A model generated the notes under the pieces. That model saw only the letters and a program-made list of their open reading frames with translations. It had not been told where the DNA came from and searched no databases. DNA of 64,000 nucleotides from Vandiemenella viatica (taxonomy: Eukaryota > Arthropoda > Insecta > Orthoptera > Morabidae): assembly GCA_031002005.1 (NCBI GenBank), contig CM061920.1, positions 110,784,095-110,848,094 on the forward strand. Reading direction: 5' to 3'. Below, piece by piece: positions 22,991-33,559 of this stretch; within the stretch, counting starts at the first letter, position 1; every line of letters starts with the position of its first letter. Position numbers and translations under genes: made by a program.

Positions 22991-23462
22991 TAAAAAAAAT
23001 ATTAGAAAATAATATCGTCCTAATTGCTACTTAAGAATATTTAAAACTGTATTTTTTCAATACTAAATTCAAAATAATATTTAACTAGTTGCGGTACAAA
23101 TATTTCTATACCAGATTCAAAACAAAAAACACATGGTACAATGTTGTATAGTCCCTATTATATTGTCTCTGGTAGTCCCACTTAAGGCACTGATGTTGCC
23201 TGCTCGGTGGTCAGTGACAGAATGAGAAGCGTTTGGACCGCGGTTTCACCAAATGCGAGCCGACAGGAGTGCTGGCTTCATATCACTCCATGTGGTTTTC
23301 CCCACACACGGTCAGTCGGCTTGATGGCATGATGGACGAAACTGATGGATATTGGACTGACCGGATATCCAAATAATCCTATCAGTTCACGTCAATCACT
23401 TCAATTTCCCCACAGGCGACACGATAGTGGAGTGACGATTGAGCGATCGTGTGGCCGCCTTC
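22950..23462 (-). repeat. right inverted arm of the Harbinger-like element
   Basis: Reverse complement of the left arm at 17460-17915, ending near 23462. The outermost part contains nested short inversions (ACACGAT and ATCGTGT), suggesting subterminal hairpins. Confidence 0.8.
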
Positions 23463-23463
23463 G

Positions 23464-23700
23464 ATGAAGGAGCTGGTTGGGGGTCATTGAAAGTTTGTGT
23501 GTAGAGATTGATGAGTAAATACAGCGCATATATTAGTGATGAGGCTTGGATGGATAGTAAGTTGAAGGGAAGAGAGAACTATAAAATAAATTAACATTTT
23601 ATTTCAGGCAAAAGAGAGTGAGAAAAATTTTCATTTTTAGATAAGGTAATTTGCAGACTATGAACAGATGGCAAAGTGGATAGGTACTTCATTCATTAAA
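23464..23700 (+). repeat. decayed fragment of the CR1-like LINE 3' region
   Basis: Shares blocks with 16146-16370: GAAGGAGCTGG, CAGCGCATATATTAGTGATGAGGCTTGGA, TTTCAGGCAAAAG and TTTTTAGATAAGG. It abuts the right arm of the Harbinger-like element. Confidence 0.6.
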
Positions 23701-23829
23701 GGTTTTGAAATAAAAATGTGAATGTGCAAAGAAATTGCTACTGTGCAAAAAATCTCTCTTGCAAATGATAGTGGTGTAACAGCAACCATACAAATTGTTG
23801 TACTCCAATTCTTCTGTCGATCCCATCGA

Positions 23830-24030
23830 AGGAGAGCGTCAGTTTCAAAGTCGCTCTTCAAATCTCCGTCCGGGCATCCAGATTTGAGTTTTCCATGGTT
23901 TCCCCAAATCACTCCAGGTGAATGCCGGGATGCTTCCTTCAAAAAGGCCAGGGCCGAATTCCTTCCCGTTCCTTGTCCCCAGCCCCATCCCGCCTCTAAT
24001 GACAATTAGCCGTCGACGAGGCGTAAAGCA
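23830..24030 (+). repeat. SINE family 1, 5'-truncated
   Basis: Carries CCGTCCGGGCATCCAG, TTTTCCATGGTTTCCCCAAA, CACTCCAGGTGAATGCCGGG and GTCGACGAGGCGTAAAGCAA in the family order, lacking the tRNA-like head. Confidence 0.85.
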
Positions 24031-24054
24031 ATAAGTAAAAATAATAATAAAACA

Positions 24055-24184
24055 AAGTCGCTCTCCAGACGTTAAGTCGGAATGCGACTTCGAAACGTCG
24101 CATCAAATTGATGCGCTTCACCGGTTGGAGGCCCGAGAAAATTTTATACACTTGATACGCCGGGAAAGCCTCCATTCTTTCATT
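24055..24184 (+). repeat. PLE 3' tail
   Basis: CAGACGTTAAGTCG and CGACTTCGAAACGTCG are followed by GGCCCGAGAAAATTTTATAC and ACGCCGGGAAAGCCTCC. The same order (GAAACGTCG, CCGAGAAG, ACGCCGRGAAAG) marks the PLE ends at 9950-10066 and 48909-49000. The 6-bp stem AAGTCG/CGACTT occupies the stem II position of the hammerhead-like core. Confidence 0.6.
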
Positions 24185-24192
24185 CATGTTGT

Positions 24193-24461
24193 CATGGGCG
24201 CCGGCAGGATTACTTTAAGGGGGGTGCATCTGTTTTTTTTTTTTTTTTTAATGTACATTATGTAAAAAACTTATTAACTAAGGATGCTGAATTTATTGAC
24301 AAGGTGTTGAACAAATTTGGACAGCAACCTAGTTGCCTCAAGTTATTATTCGAACAGTGAATTTAATAATAAAATTTTTGTTTCTTAATCTTTTAAGTGT
24401 ATTTTCTTTCATAGCAGGGGGGTGCAAGTGCACCCCCTTGCACCCCCTCCCGGCGCCCATG
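24193..24461. mobile_element. hAT-type MITE with 8-bp target duplication
   Basis: Ends are CATGGGCGCCGGCAGG and the complement of CATGGGCGCCGGGAGG. The flanking direct repeat is CATGTTGT (24185-24192 and 24462-24469). The interior is T-rich and non-coding, with GTGCA/TGCAC stretches near the ends. Confidence 0.85.
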
Positions 24462-24512
24462 CATGTTGTCGATCTATTTCTCAACATTTCTCAGTATAAT
24501 GGATTGGATCTG

Positions 24513-24570
24513 AACCAGCTACGGGAGTTTTAGCGACGTCGATACCTCCACACTCGCTGAGGATCGAGTT
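24513..24570 (+). repeat. 58-bp direct repeat, copy 1
   Basis: Begins AACCAGCTACGGGAG and ends GAGGATCGAGTT. Repeated at 25240-25297 with two visible mismatches. Not assigned to a family. Confidence 0.9.
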
Positions 24571-24746
24571 GATCCTTCTCTTATATTTTTTGCAAGAAAA
24601 TTCTCTTTATTGCCACTAACTAGGGTATTTTGTAATTTTATTCTTAGTAACAAGGGGTTTAGCTCTGATCGCTTATTATAATTGATAAATTGGTGCAAGA
24701 CATTTCTGTTCAAAATGGTATTAACTCAGTCCACTGTAAAAACTGC

Positions 24747-24778
<32 letters not shown>

Positions 24779-25239
24779 AAAGCTAAGATTATTTTGGCAA
24801 CCCATTTTTAAATACTTTAAACTCAAATAAATGAAATGTTGCATATTTCAGAGAATGACAATTTAGTAAAGAGTAATAATTTATTACAATGATTTTCATA
24901 TTATTACATACACAGGCAATAAGGTATTAGGGGCTATTATTATTAAAATGATATTGCGACATTGTAATTGTACCGATTTATCCTCAAATAAAAGTGACGA
25001 GAGGGAGAAGTTACAAATTTCAAAAGGTTGAAATTTTTTCGAAATCGATATTGTTGCGGCGTATCATTTGGTTAAAGTTGGTTGTAAACAAAAGTTACTA
25101 ATACCGCTGTACTAGATATTACATTATATCTAAATCTTTATTTCCAACTGCATCTACATTTCAACTTCTTTAAAAGTTTCTATACAAATAGTTTGTCGAC
25201 ACAAGAGAGATTTTACAAGGGGAAAAAAACTCCTATCTC
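24571..25239. other. AT-rich segment between direct repeats
   Basis: Contains a T-run (about 24746-24773). No coding frame or terminal repeat was recognised. It could be an insert bounded by an unusually long duplication, or part of an unrecognised element. Confidence 0.4.
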
Positions 25240-25297
25240 AACCAGCTACGGGAGTTTTAGCGACGTCGATACTTCCACACTCGCTTAGGATCGAGTT
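25240..25297 (+). repeat. 58-bp direct repeat, copy 2
   Basis: Second copy of 24513-24570, followed by a locally G+C-rich stretch (25300-25640). Confidence 0.9.
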
Positions 25298-27154
25298 CCG
25301 AATGAAATCGAAAGCCGGTAGCTTACTTCGCCGGAGGTGGTGACATTAAGTGAAAAGGACTATGTCGTCATCAGGCAAGGTTAGCTGTCCTCATTCTGCC
25401 TGCGGGCGAAAGTTGGGCTCACAGCGATGCCAACAGCCGCGTTGTGTGTGTGTGTGGTATCATTCGCGTGCGATCCTTGGCCGTGCGTGGGATTGCACGC
25501 GCGTGGGTAGGAATCAGTGACGTCAGTGTGCTCAGCCAGTTCTGCCTTGACAGAAGCAGCGAGTAATACGACCTTGGCCGGAATAATGCTGCGTTGTGCC
25601 TCCGCCGAGTGTATCTGTGCAGTGCTCATGATATTGTCTATGGTGTTGATTGTTCTTTACCCAGTGCTTTAAACCCACCATTCAAGTGATGCAGCTGCAC
25701 TTTGTTCCATACATTTGTTGCGCGTAGCTCCGGCCCATCGCTTTGGCGATGGCGAGTCGCGATGTGACGTGAGTGATATGGAAGCACAGATATGAGTGAT
25801 TGTTTTCCCGACAGGCGCTTCTATGCCAACCTCTCTCAACGTTCACAGCATTACAGGAGACCGAGGCCAATATGCGTCGATAGAGGTAACGTTTTAGGTA
25901 GTAACATACAAAATATGATGTCGACAAACCACACCAGCAACTGCTATAGCAAAAACCAAATTTGAAATACACCCAAACGTGTGATCCTGTTCGATACGTG
26001 CATTGGGGTCTCCTGCGATAGAAATGTCATGTATTTTCTTCAGAAGGTAAAACAGTTAGTATTTACACCAAACCAAGCTTTTTCTGTGGGGGTCAGTAAT
26101 GAAAGTTTGTGCAATATCCATTTCATACGAATTAATTATAAAAAAAAAAAAAACAGGACAATTAAAAAAAAAAATTAATTATCCCGCACGTTTGTATTTT
26201 CAGACGACTGTTTTGTTTATAAGGTAAAACATACATACCCTATAAATGTGATATTACTTGTTGCATTTGTTTCCCTTTAAAAATATAAATTTTTGTTCTT
26301 GCTTTATAGATGGCGAAGAAAATCTTTTATTTAAGTAAATTCGGCCAATAACATCAGACAGGAGAAGTTGATATCATTAAAAGATTTTATATCCTGGTTG
26401 TTCAGTTCTGCTGCCAACAGATAATTGCTTAAGGTACTTTTGGGAAATCCATTTTTTTTTTTTTTTTTTTTGGGTACGTTTTAGTAGTTGAATTTGGCAC
26501 TGTAGGTGAAGGTTTCACTTTACTTTCTCAAGCTGAGTTGAGTGCTGAATACAAAGTATGTATTTTACTTTCTCTTAAAGCTTCACTTTTATCAGCGTAG
26601 AATATGTCAACTATGAGTAAAAAAAGGATAATTCGGATATACTGAAGTCTATGATACTGACAATACTGTTTGCTAATCCTGAAGTGAAAGTAATGAAAAA
26701 ATATTATGCTCTTCTAAGATCTTTTCTACAAATAAAGATAAAAGTGATGGCACATTGATTATTGCAGTATTTAGACAAAAAGTGATAGGTTGATATGATA
26801 CCTGGGCCAATAATCTTCCTAGTATGAGTTTGGATATGAAAAATGCTATGTTCACCATGTATTTTAATCTACTGCATTGGTTTTCAAGTAGAATTTCTAC
26901 ATTTCCTTTATTCAAAAGCAATGTACCAAGTAGTTTTTTTGGTATTGTATACTTCAGTATTAATGATATTTCTACAGCATAGTTCCCTGCATCTGAGAGA
27001 GAATTATTTCAGTTTTGTTAAATCATTCAGATGGTGTACCCTTTTGCACATGGGGAGAAAAACACTTTTGTAATAACCAAGAAATCAGAAAATTTTATTC
27101 ATCAATAAATAAGCAAGACATGTATTATCATCAGGATAAATCATTTATTTAATT
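25298..27154. other. intron 1 sequence, no gene recognised
   Basis: The first 340 bp are unusually G+C-rich for this intron and include a short GT run, then the sequence returns to AT-rich with A- and T-runs (26143-26180, 26452-26472). Open frames in the G+C-rich part match no protein I know and lack splice support. Confidence 0.4.
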
Positions 27155-27157
27155 GAA

Positions 27158-27300
27158 TGGTCTAGTGGTTCAGTGATTATGGTATCTGTGTCTAGAGATC
27201 GAAAGGTCCCCGGTTCAAATCCCAGACTCAGCTGGAATTTTTAAAGGTCCTTAGTCTTGCCTTCTCCTATCACATGGCTTGCTGTGTAATGTGAAGTTTA
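27158..27300 (+). repeat. tRNA-derived SINE (family 2)
   Basis: The head reads TGGTCTAGTGGTTCAGTG (A-box-like) and, 40 bp later, GGTTCAAATCCCAG (B box). The tail includes CTTGCTGTGTAATGTGAAGT, shared with the copy at 55838-55975. The acceptor-stem halves do not pair, so it is a SINE and not a working tRNA gene. Confidence 0.8.
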
Positions 27301-27610
27301 ATTTTATTTAATTGCAATGAAGCGCACGCTCCGGTGGCAATTTCCCTACCTCCCATCTTCCCCCTTCCCTGCACCCACCTACATTTGCCGTCAGAAAATT
27401 TTAACCTAAAATTCTTTCAACGTTTTTTTGTAAATTATTCATCATTTCTCTTGGTAACTTATACCAATCCCTGACACCCTTGCCAAAAAAAGAGAATCTT
27501 CCTACACTTTTGTACCTGAAATAGAGTGCCAGCTTGTGGTTATGATCTTCTTATCCCTTTCATGCATTAATTTTAATTCTTACACCAATATCCTTCCATG
27601 CCTCATCACC
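27301..27610 (-). repeat. 5'-truncated CR1-like LINE 3' end, minus strand
   Basis: The minus strand reads the same end as 16350-16550, including the complement of GCCACCGGAGCG and the VRDWN-LPREMMNN coding tail region. It abuts the SINE tail head-on. Confidence 0.88.
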
Positions 27611-27654
27611 AATATAAGACTTGTGCACAAGTGTAGAGGTTCTGCATAACCTGA

Positions 27655-27910
27655 AGTTTGAACCGATTTTATACCGTCCTTACTCCCCCAATCTTGTGCC
27701 TTGTGATTTTTAATGTTTTCCTCTACTCATGAGAGACCTCAAAGGTAACCATTACACCTCGAATGATGAAGTGAAGGCAGCTAGCTGTCAAATCCTGGAT
27801 TTGAGAAAAGTTGGAAAAATATTTCAATGATGGGATGAAGAAACTTGTTACGTCTTGGGAGAAATGTGTTAGCCTTGATGGTGACTATGTTGAAAAAAAA
27901 AAGCATGAAT
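27655..27910 (+). pseudogene. mariner transposase C-terminal relic
   Basis: Reads FEPILYRPYSPNLVPCDF, then DLKGNHYTSNDEVKAA, and ends CVSLDGDYVEK after frameshifts. This is the C-terminal third of a mariner transposase. The third catalytic acid (YSPD) has become N (YSPN). No terminal repeats were seen. Confidence 0.75.
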
Positions 27911-28144
27911 TTGAATCTTAAGAATGGCACTTCAACTTACTTTTTACTCGATCTTCCTATTCGCTTTTATTCATGTTCTACATGTGTATTTCTTTTCAGC
28001 CTAACCTTGTAGATAGGTTATACTGAGGGCAGTGTCCAATTTTCTCACTTATTCCATTCTGCCACTTGGTCATCTACTTTTATCTTGTGCACTTTCCTAA
28101 TTTGTTCACAGTTTCAAGTCGTGGGAGACAAAATAGGACAAACC

Positions 28145-28400
28145 AAGTGTGTTGGTGTAACGGTTAGCAATCTGGCCTCGCATTCGGGAGGACGGCGCGG
28201 TTTGAATCCCCGTCCGAGCATCCAGATTTGGGTTTTCCATGGTTTCCCAAATCACTCCAGGCAAATGCCGGATGCTTCCTTCAAAAGGCCATGCTCGAAT
28301 TCCTTCCCATTCTTTGCCCCCCCCCCCCCCCCCCCATCCTTTCCCATCTCTAAAGACCTTGCTGTTAAGAGACATTAAGCAGTAAAAAAAAAAAAAAAAA
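28145..28400 (+). repeat. SINE family 1, near full length
   Basis: The head GTGTAACGGTTAGCAATCTG carries an A-box-like segment and GGTTTGAATCCCCG a B box. The body CATCCAGATTTGGGTTTTCC, CACTCCAGGCAAATGCCGG and CTTCCTTCAAAAGG follows, then a C-run and an A-tail (28383-28400). Confidence 0.88.
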
Positions 28401-28744
28401 TATCTCGTCAACTAGACACACAGATGTTTAAAATAATTTAAGTTGCTTTTTATTAGTTTTTTTCTCTACAAGATTCTAATTATGCTTTTATATGCTTATT
28501 TCGATACCATAAGTTGAAAGCCGCATTTATTCAGCACCTTCATGGCTTGTCAGTTCTGCAGTATCTGCAATATTTTATCCTGTTCATCACATTTACAGTA
28601 GCTGTAAATATATAACCTTTAGAGTTAAAATCGAAGCTAATTAGATGGGAATTAAACTGTTTCTAATAGTCTTCTCTGTATTGCATATCAGTTTTGAAGA
28701 ATTTATTAACATATAAGGGAATCACTAATCTTAAGATAAACTTT

Positions 28745-28930
28745 TTCGTTTCAATTATAATGGAGCTCAGGTCCCCAATGGCAGTTTCCCTACTTATCTA
28801 CTTTTGCATTTTGAATTTTTATCCTAAATTTTTCTGCTCTTTCCAATAAATTGCCATTGGTAATTTGTTCCAATCCTTTATTCCTTTACTCACTGACTAT
28901 ATACAACCTAATGCCCAATAAGCCATTGTA
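28745..28930 (-). repeat. old, divergent CR1-like LINE 3' end
   Basis: The minus strand reads a decayed version of the LINE end (complement of CCAATGGCAGTTTCCC, and TAATTTGTTCCAATCC for the RDWN region). It is the most diverged copy seen. Confidence 0.6.
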
Positions 28931-30717
28931 ACAAACATTGGTACTACTATACCATTTTCAGCTTCTTGGATAGTTATGTACCAATCATGGACATGACAGT
29001 ATGAAATATGTCCTTTTGTTCACTGTTTAAATTGGAACTGCTGCGCTACAGTTTTGCTTCCATTTGTGGCAGATATTATGAGCATCTAAATAGTTCAGCT
29101 TGGTTTGTACCATTCATGGCATCTGATTATTCCATGGGTAAGGTGCTTGACTAGATATTGAGAGGTTCACAGTAAAAAAAATATTTTCACAGCCAAAGTT
29201 TTTAACTGTCATTAAATTAACCTTCATCTCAAGCAAATCAAACGTACAACTAAATAGTCTTACTAGATGAAGCTATGACACAACATAGAACACTGACGGT
29301 TAGTTGGCAAATTATTATTATCCTTTGTGGTCTCCCTGCCAGTTGTCATGCACATAGACTTTCCTTGTAGAAATAGACATGGTGATTTGTTCTAGAGGAA
29401 GCCATATGCAGTAACTGACTTCAAAATTTCTCATTCCCATGTGGTTTTTGTAGTAGTGATTCAGGGGGCAGTGTGGATTAAAGCTGCTTAACAGGTTACC
29501 AGTAATATTCACTATTTTTAATTGAAATTTTGTTTTGAGAAAATTATATAAACTAACATTATGACAAGGTCATGTTACTAATGAATGAGCGTGTAGAAAA
29601 ATATGTTGAAGATATTTGCAAAGTTGATTATTTTCAAGAGTGTAATGATTTATTTTTTGTCTCCCCCCACACCCCTGAGTGGGTTGGATCCATGAAAGAG
29701 CAACTTGAAATTTCTCCAGTTGTATGTTCTAACTATATCCTTAATATAATGAAGCAGTATGACTGGTGTGGTTTGTAGAGTTTTTTTTGCGATGGTATCA
29801 GAACCTGTTGTATTAGCAGTTATTACTTGCAGTCAGCATCTCATCCCCTTCAATTGTTTATCTGGGGGATGTGAATGGCTCACAGAGAAGCACTTCAAAC
29901 CCTTCTCCCATGGGACCAGCTGCTGTGAACTTGCGTGCGGTCACATATTTTGATGACACATATGAGATCCAAGAAGTGGTGTTTTTCCTCGATGCAGAAG
30001 GTCAGTAGGGCATATAAATACAGTAGTGGAGAAAATCTTTTCACTTTTTTGCTAAACATTCTTCTTACTCCCAGAAGAGAAGTTACATGCTTATTATTTC
30101 TTTATTTCACTATATGATGTTTTTTCTCTTTTCTGGTGTTCTTTCTACTGTCCTGGCTTAAAAAAAAAAAAAAAAAGGTTCCAATTTTTCTTTTTTTGCA
30201 TACTAATCCAGATGGAGAGTTACATTTTATTACTATTGCCTCGCAAATGAAGAATATGTTGTAAAGCGTTTAGAATTTTTAATCTATTCACTGTTGTTAA
30301 AATTAGTTCAAAAATTGAAATCCAGAAGGTAATCTGCCAAATAGTCAAAATATATTTCCATGCCTGATGTGAGAATGTAAGATTTATGTATTCTTATTTA
30401 AATATTTATACTGCTGGTATTTATTGCAGAGGATTATTCACATTCTAACCTAAACTTAAGTCACTCTTCTCAGTGCTCTTGAATGCTGGGTTTAATTTGA
30501 TTTTTAAATCTGGAAATAACTTGGTAATTGTATAGTTTAAGCTACAATATTTTGCATATGAATATAATTAAGTCATGCTTGCCATAGATTCATTGTAGGT
30601 GTTACTAGTTGTACATTAGCCAATATTTTCCCTTGCTTATGTTACCAGGTACACACTGGTTTCATTTTTCACTGTGTGTTGAATTATTTTAAAATTTGAT
30701 GAATATTCTTGTTACAG
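28931..30717. other. end of intron 1, no gene recognised
   Basis: AT-rich with an A-run near 30162. A 68-codon frame at 29572-29778 has no recognisable motif and no flanking splice signals that fit the gene model. Confidence 0.45.
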
Positions 30718-30878
30718 GTGCTGAGAATTCATCAGACTCTGATGCAGACCATCACTATGAAATGCTGGATGATATTGTAGCAAAAAACAATTTGAACAAT
30801 AATGATATTTCAATTGATGATTTTGACTCTTTTGATTCTGATGAATCAGATGAAGCAGATCTCAACTTATTTCACAAG
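30718..30878 (+). CDS. host gene exon 2 (acidic)
   Basis: The acceptor TTGTTACAG ends at 30717 and the donor GTAGGA starts at 30879. The codon split GGT joins G of the previous exon to GT here, and the exon ends on a complete codon (phase 0), matching the next exon. It encodes NSSDSDADHHYEMLDDIV, an Asn-rich link and an acidic DDFDSFDSDESDEADL stretch, ending LFHK. The acidic run contrasts with the basic exons that follow, suggesting a disordered protein with alternating charge blocks. No family is recognised. Confidence 0.75.
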
Positions 30879-31434
30879 GTAGGATATTTGGCAAGAACGA
30901 AGTGTTCAGGAGAAATATTGAAATGACTATGAAATTGTATGAAAAAGGTATATCTGAGGTAGCTTGCAATGACATGCTAAATGTGTGGGGAAGGCACTAT
31001 AAAATTAATTGTGACAAGAATGATCAAAATATTATTTTGAATGAAGAAATGCTTATGAAACAGCTAAGAAAGAACCAACTGAAAAAAAAAATCTGTTTAC
31101 CAGTAATCTGTGGTTTACATCTTAATGATAATGCTTAATTTTTAAAATGGTGGTTATGTAAGAGTGGGATGAAATGCTTTTGCAAACTCTCAAAATAACT
31201 TCATACCTATGCATTACACAACTGCCATTAACTGAACAATAGTTTTATTACAATCCCAGACTTCTGTTCCTGGGAAATACATTGACAAACATCCCTTATT
31301 CTGTGAGAAATTATGATGGTCATTGCCACCATTATCATTAAAAAGTTCATTATTGTTGCCTAGTGATGTGGAAATTGTCAGGGATGGAGATTGTTATCCA
31401 TAATGAAGGTATAATCTACAGCCATTCTGTGCTG

Positions 31435-31605
31435 CAGGAGGACACTTTCAAATCTCCATCTGGCCGTAGATATTTTGGTTTTCAAGAAATCACTCCATGT
31501 TAATGCCGGGATGATTCCTTCAAAAAAATTCCTTCCATTTTCTTGAGCCCACTCTCTCCTGTTACAAATAATCTAAATAACAGTGAAGCACAAAGCTTGA
31601 AAAAT
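31435..31605 (+). repeat. SINE family 1, old copy
   Basis: Contains CAAATCTCCATCTGGCC, AAATCACTCCATGTTAATGC and GCCGGGATGATTCCTTC, diverged from the other copies. Confidence 0.6.
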
Positions 31606-32961
31606 AAACTAGAATTGGAAAATTTTGTAATGTGTAGTGTCAATCTGCACTACAACTTTCTACTTTAGCATCCTTATGTAAATACAGTTTGTCGTAAAAT
31701 TTGGTTAAGAAAAACTTGGTAAAGTCATCCCTTTGGTTCTTGTAAATAATTATTGCCATTTATATACAGTATGACTTGCAAAGGTAATGTCTTGTTATTC
31801 CATATCTATCCTAGACTATTGGTAATACAGATAGCTGCTGGACATACCTGCTCTCTTAGGTCTATCGTATCTCCTTAATCTTCGTAGTTGTTCTCGATGC
31901 ATTGTAGTTTAAAAAATTCTCCTTTTATGAAATCATTAAACTGCTAGTCACTTTGTATGCACAATTTATGAAGTTAAGGGTTCTATTAACCAACACATTT
32001 ATCTGATGATCAAAACTTGGCCAATTCTAACTTAACTCTTTCATTTCGTCCTTCTGATCAACTTGCTTGTTCAATGTCCCCTTTGTGACGGAAAATCATA
32101 TAAATTATTTCCAAAAGGTGTTTTTTGTGACAAGCCATGTTTCTACCTTTATCCTCAACCAAAATTGATATATTGGGTATCATTTTAAAAATCAATTTCT
32201 CCAATTTGGCAACATCATTAATTAAGAAAAGAATTTTTCAAAATTGAACTTATAAATGGCAAAATTATGAACAATCAAAGTCATGGGTATACAGTAGTTG
32301 AGTCAAGCTGGTGGTGATTAAGAGTGATTTCATTGCCACTAGATAGCAGTGCCACATATTACAGTGATATTGATAAACTGTGTGTTTTCTAGATTAAGGA
32401 GCTTTTAGGATTTTTGAGGCAAACATTTCTAATTGTTTTGTAAGATGTGTTTTCTATATACCAATTATACCTATTTCAGCTGATAAAAAAAATCCATCAC
32501 CAACTTTATTATTAATTGTATATAATTTGCAAAATTTTCACACAGTCCTTTATCATATTCTCTCAAGTGATGGAGAATTGCAGTTTGCAATGGTGTCATT
32601 ACGCAATTTTAAAATAACTTAATTATTATGGTACTGTATGAAAAAATATCATAAGTAGAACAGCAAACTTTTTAGTTGATAGCAGATCTTAAATACTACA
32701 TTACAGACTTTTAAAGTGCCAAAACAGTAGTTTAGTGATAAGGAGTGGGTTTGTTTTAAAGTGTAGGAATGAAAGCTGCAAACAAATTCATACATGCTTA
32801 TTGACTCTATAAAATAAGCTGTAGTAAATAAACTGGGGTTGGCTGTATATATCAGAGTGATGCAGAGGCAAAATATATTTGCCAAACTACTCAATCAGTT
32901 TTAAGGTATAGTGTGAGAAGTAATATATTCATAAGAACAAAGTTTCACTCGATGTTGAGAA
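31606..32961. other. intron 2 sequence, no gene recognised
   Basis: AT-rich, no coding motif or repeat family recognised. Confidence 0.45.
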
Positions 32962-33138
32962 TTTATAAAATGCTCTCGAGTAACTAGCTGAGTTAACAAG
33001 GTGTTATCGTGTGATATTTCGACAATCACATTCACTGTCACCATCTTGTGGTGAAGAGTTCACCAGCAGATCGTGACAGCGAATGTGATTGCTGAAATAT
33101 CGTGTCATAAAACTTTGTTACCCGAGAGCATTTTATAA
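32962..33138. repeat. 177-bp imperfect palindrome built from PLE-like ends
   Basis: The arms match in inverted order: TTATAAAATGCTCTCG at one end and CGAGAGCATTTTATAA at the other, then TCGTGTGATATTTCG against TGAAATATCGTG, and CAATCACATTCACTGTCAC against GTGACAGCGAATGTGATTG. The centre contains CACCATCTTGTGGTGAA. The right arm, CCAGCAGATCGTGACAGC ... GCTGAAATATCGTG, resembles the PLE tail at 9950-9990. Confidence 0.85.
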
Positions 33139-33390
33139 GTAATATATTCATGCTTTTTGATTCAAGCTTGACACAGAGGAGTTCTGCGATTACGTCAACA
33201 ATTTATTTAATGGATATTAGTTCATTAATTGCATTCCAAAAATTGTGTATATTTGGGTTCCTGTTGTTAATGTAGCTAGAATATGTTTTTCTTATGATTT
33301 ATGTTTCTAATATTTTTTTCCCGATAGTTAATAACTGATTAGAGAATTGTAGTCCACAGATGCTAAATGTGAAATGTTATTTTGCTTTAG

Positions 33391-33559
33391 AGTGAAAACA
33401 ACGGGATCCCAGGGCGATTACCAGCACCTCCTCCACCTCAGAATATCTATGGCATTACTCGTATTGCTGAAGCTGCAGGAAAAAAAATGTTGAAACTCCG
33501 GAAGAGTTTCGGGCGCATGCGATCTTCAAAAAGGAGTGCTACACAGCTCACTTTAAGTG
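33391..33559 (+). CDS. host gene exon 3 (proline-rich then basic)
   Basis: The acceptor TTTGCTTTAG ends at 33390 (phase 0) and the donor GTAATC starts at 33560 (phase 1). It encodes GIPGRLPAPPPPQNIYG, a proline-rich motif of the kind bound by SH3 or WW domains, then GITRIAEAAGKKMLKLRKSF and GRMRSSKRSATQ, a strongly basic amphipathic-looking stretch. Polyproline followed by a K/R-rich helix is common in membrane- or actin-linked scaffold proteins, but no family is recognised. Confidence 0.82.

Larger units (their letters stand above)
17460..23462. mobile_element. PIF/Harbinger-like element with long inverted arms, carrying a copia insert
   Basis: The left arm (17460-about 17915) and right arm (about 22950-23462) are inverted copies of one another, roughly 450-500 bp each with scattered mismatches and indels. 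Shared blocks include AAGGYGGC at the tips, ACGATCGCTC, GGATTATTTGGATATCC, GTGTGTGGGGAAAA, ACCGCGGTCCAAAC and CTTCTCATTCTGTCAC. Just inside both arms, reading inward, is an ATG with a MADF-like start, and past it on the right lies a Harbinger-like transposase start. The outer tips show no clear matching target duplication. A copia body and a hAT MITE lie between the arms. Family assignment rests on the short coding remnants. Confidence 0.6.

Noticed and set aside
25381..25629. 82-codon minus-strand open frame in a G+C-rich island
   Set aside because: No recognisable domain or splice support; the island is next to the 58-bp repeat and may be repeat-derived.
29572..29778. 68-codon open frame in intron 1 of the host gene
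   Set aside because: No recognised motif, no splice sites consistent with the gene phases, and flanked by AT-rich non-coding sequence.
30902..31138. Open frame just after host exon 2
   Set aside because: It lies downstream of a good donor (30879) in another frame and resembles nothing; read-through of the intron is a simpler explanation.
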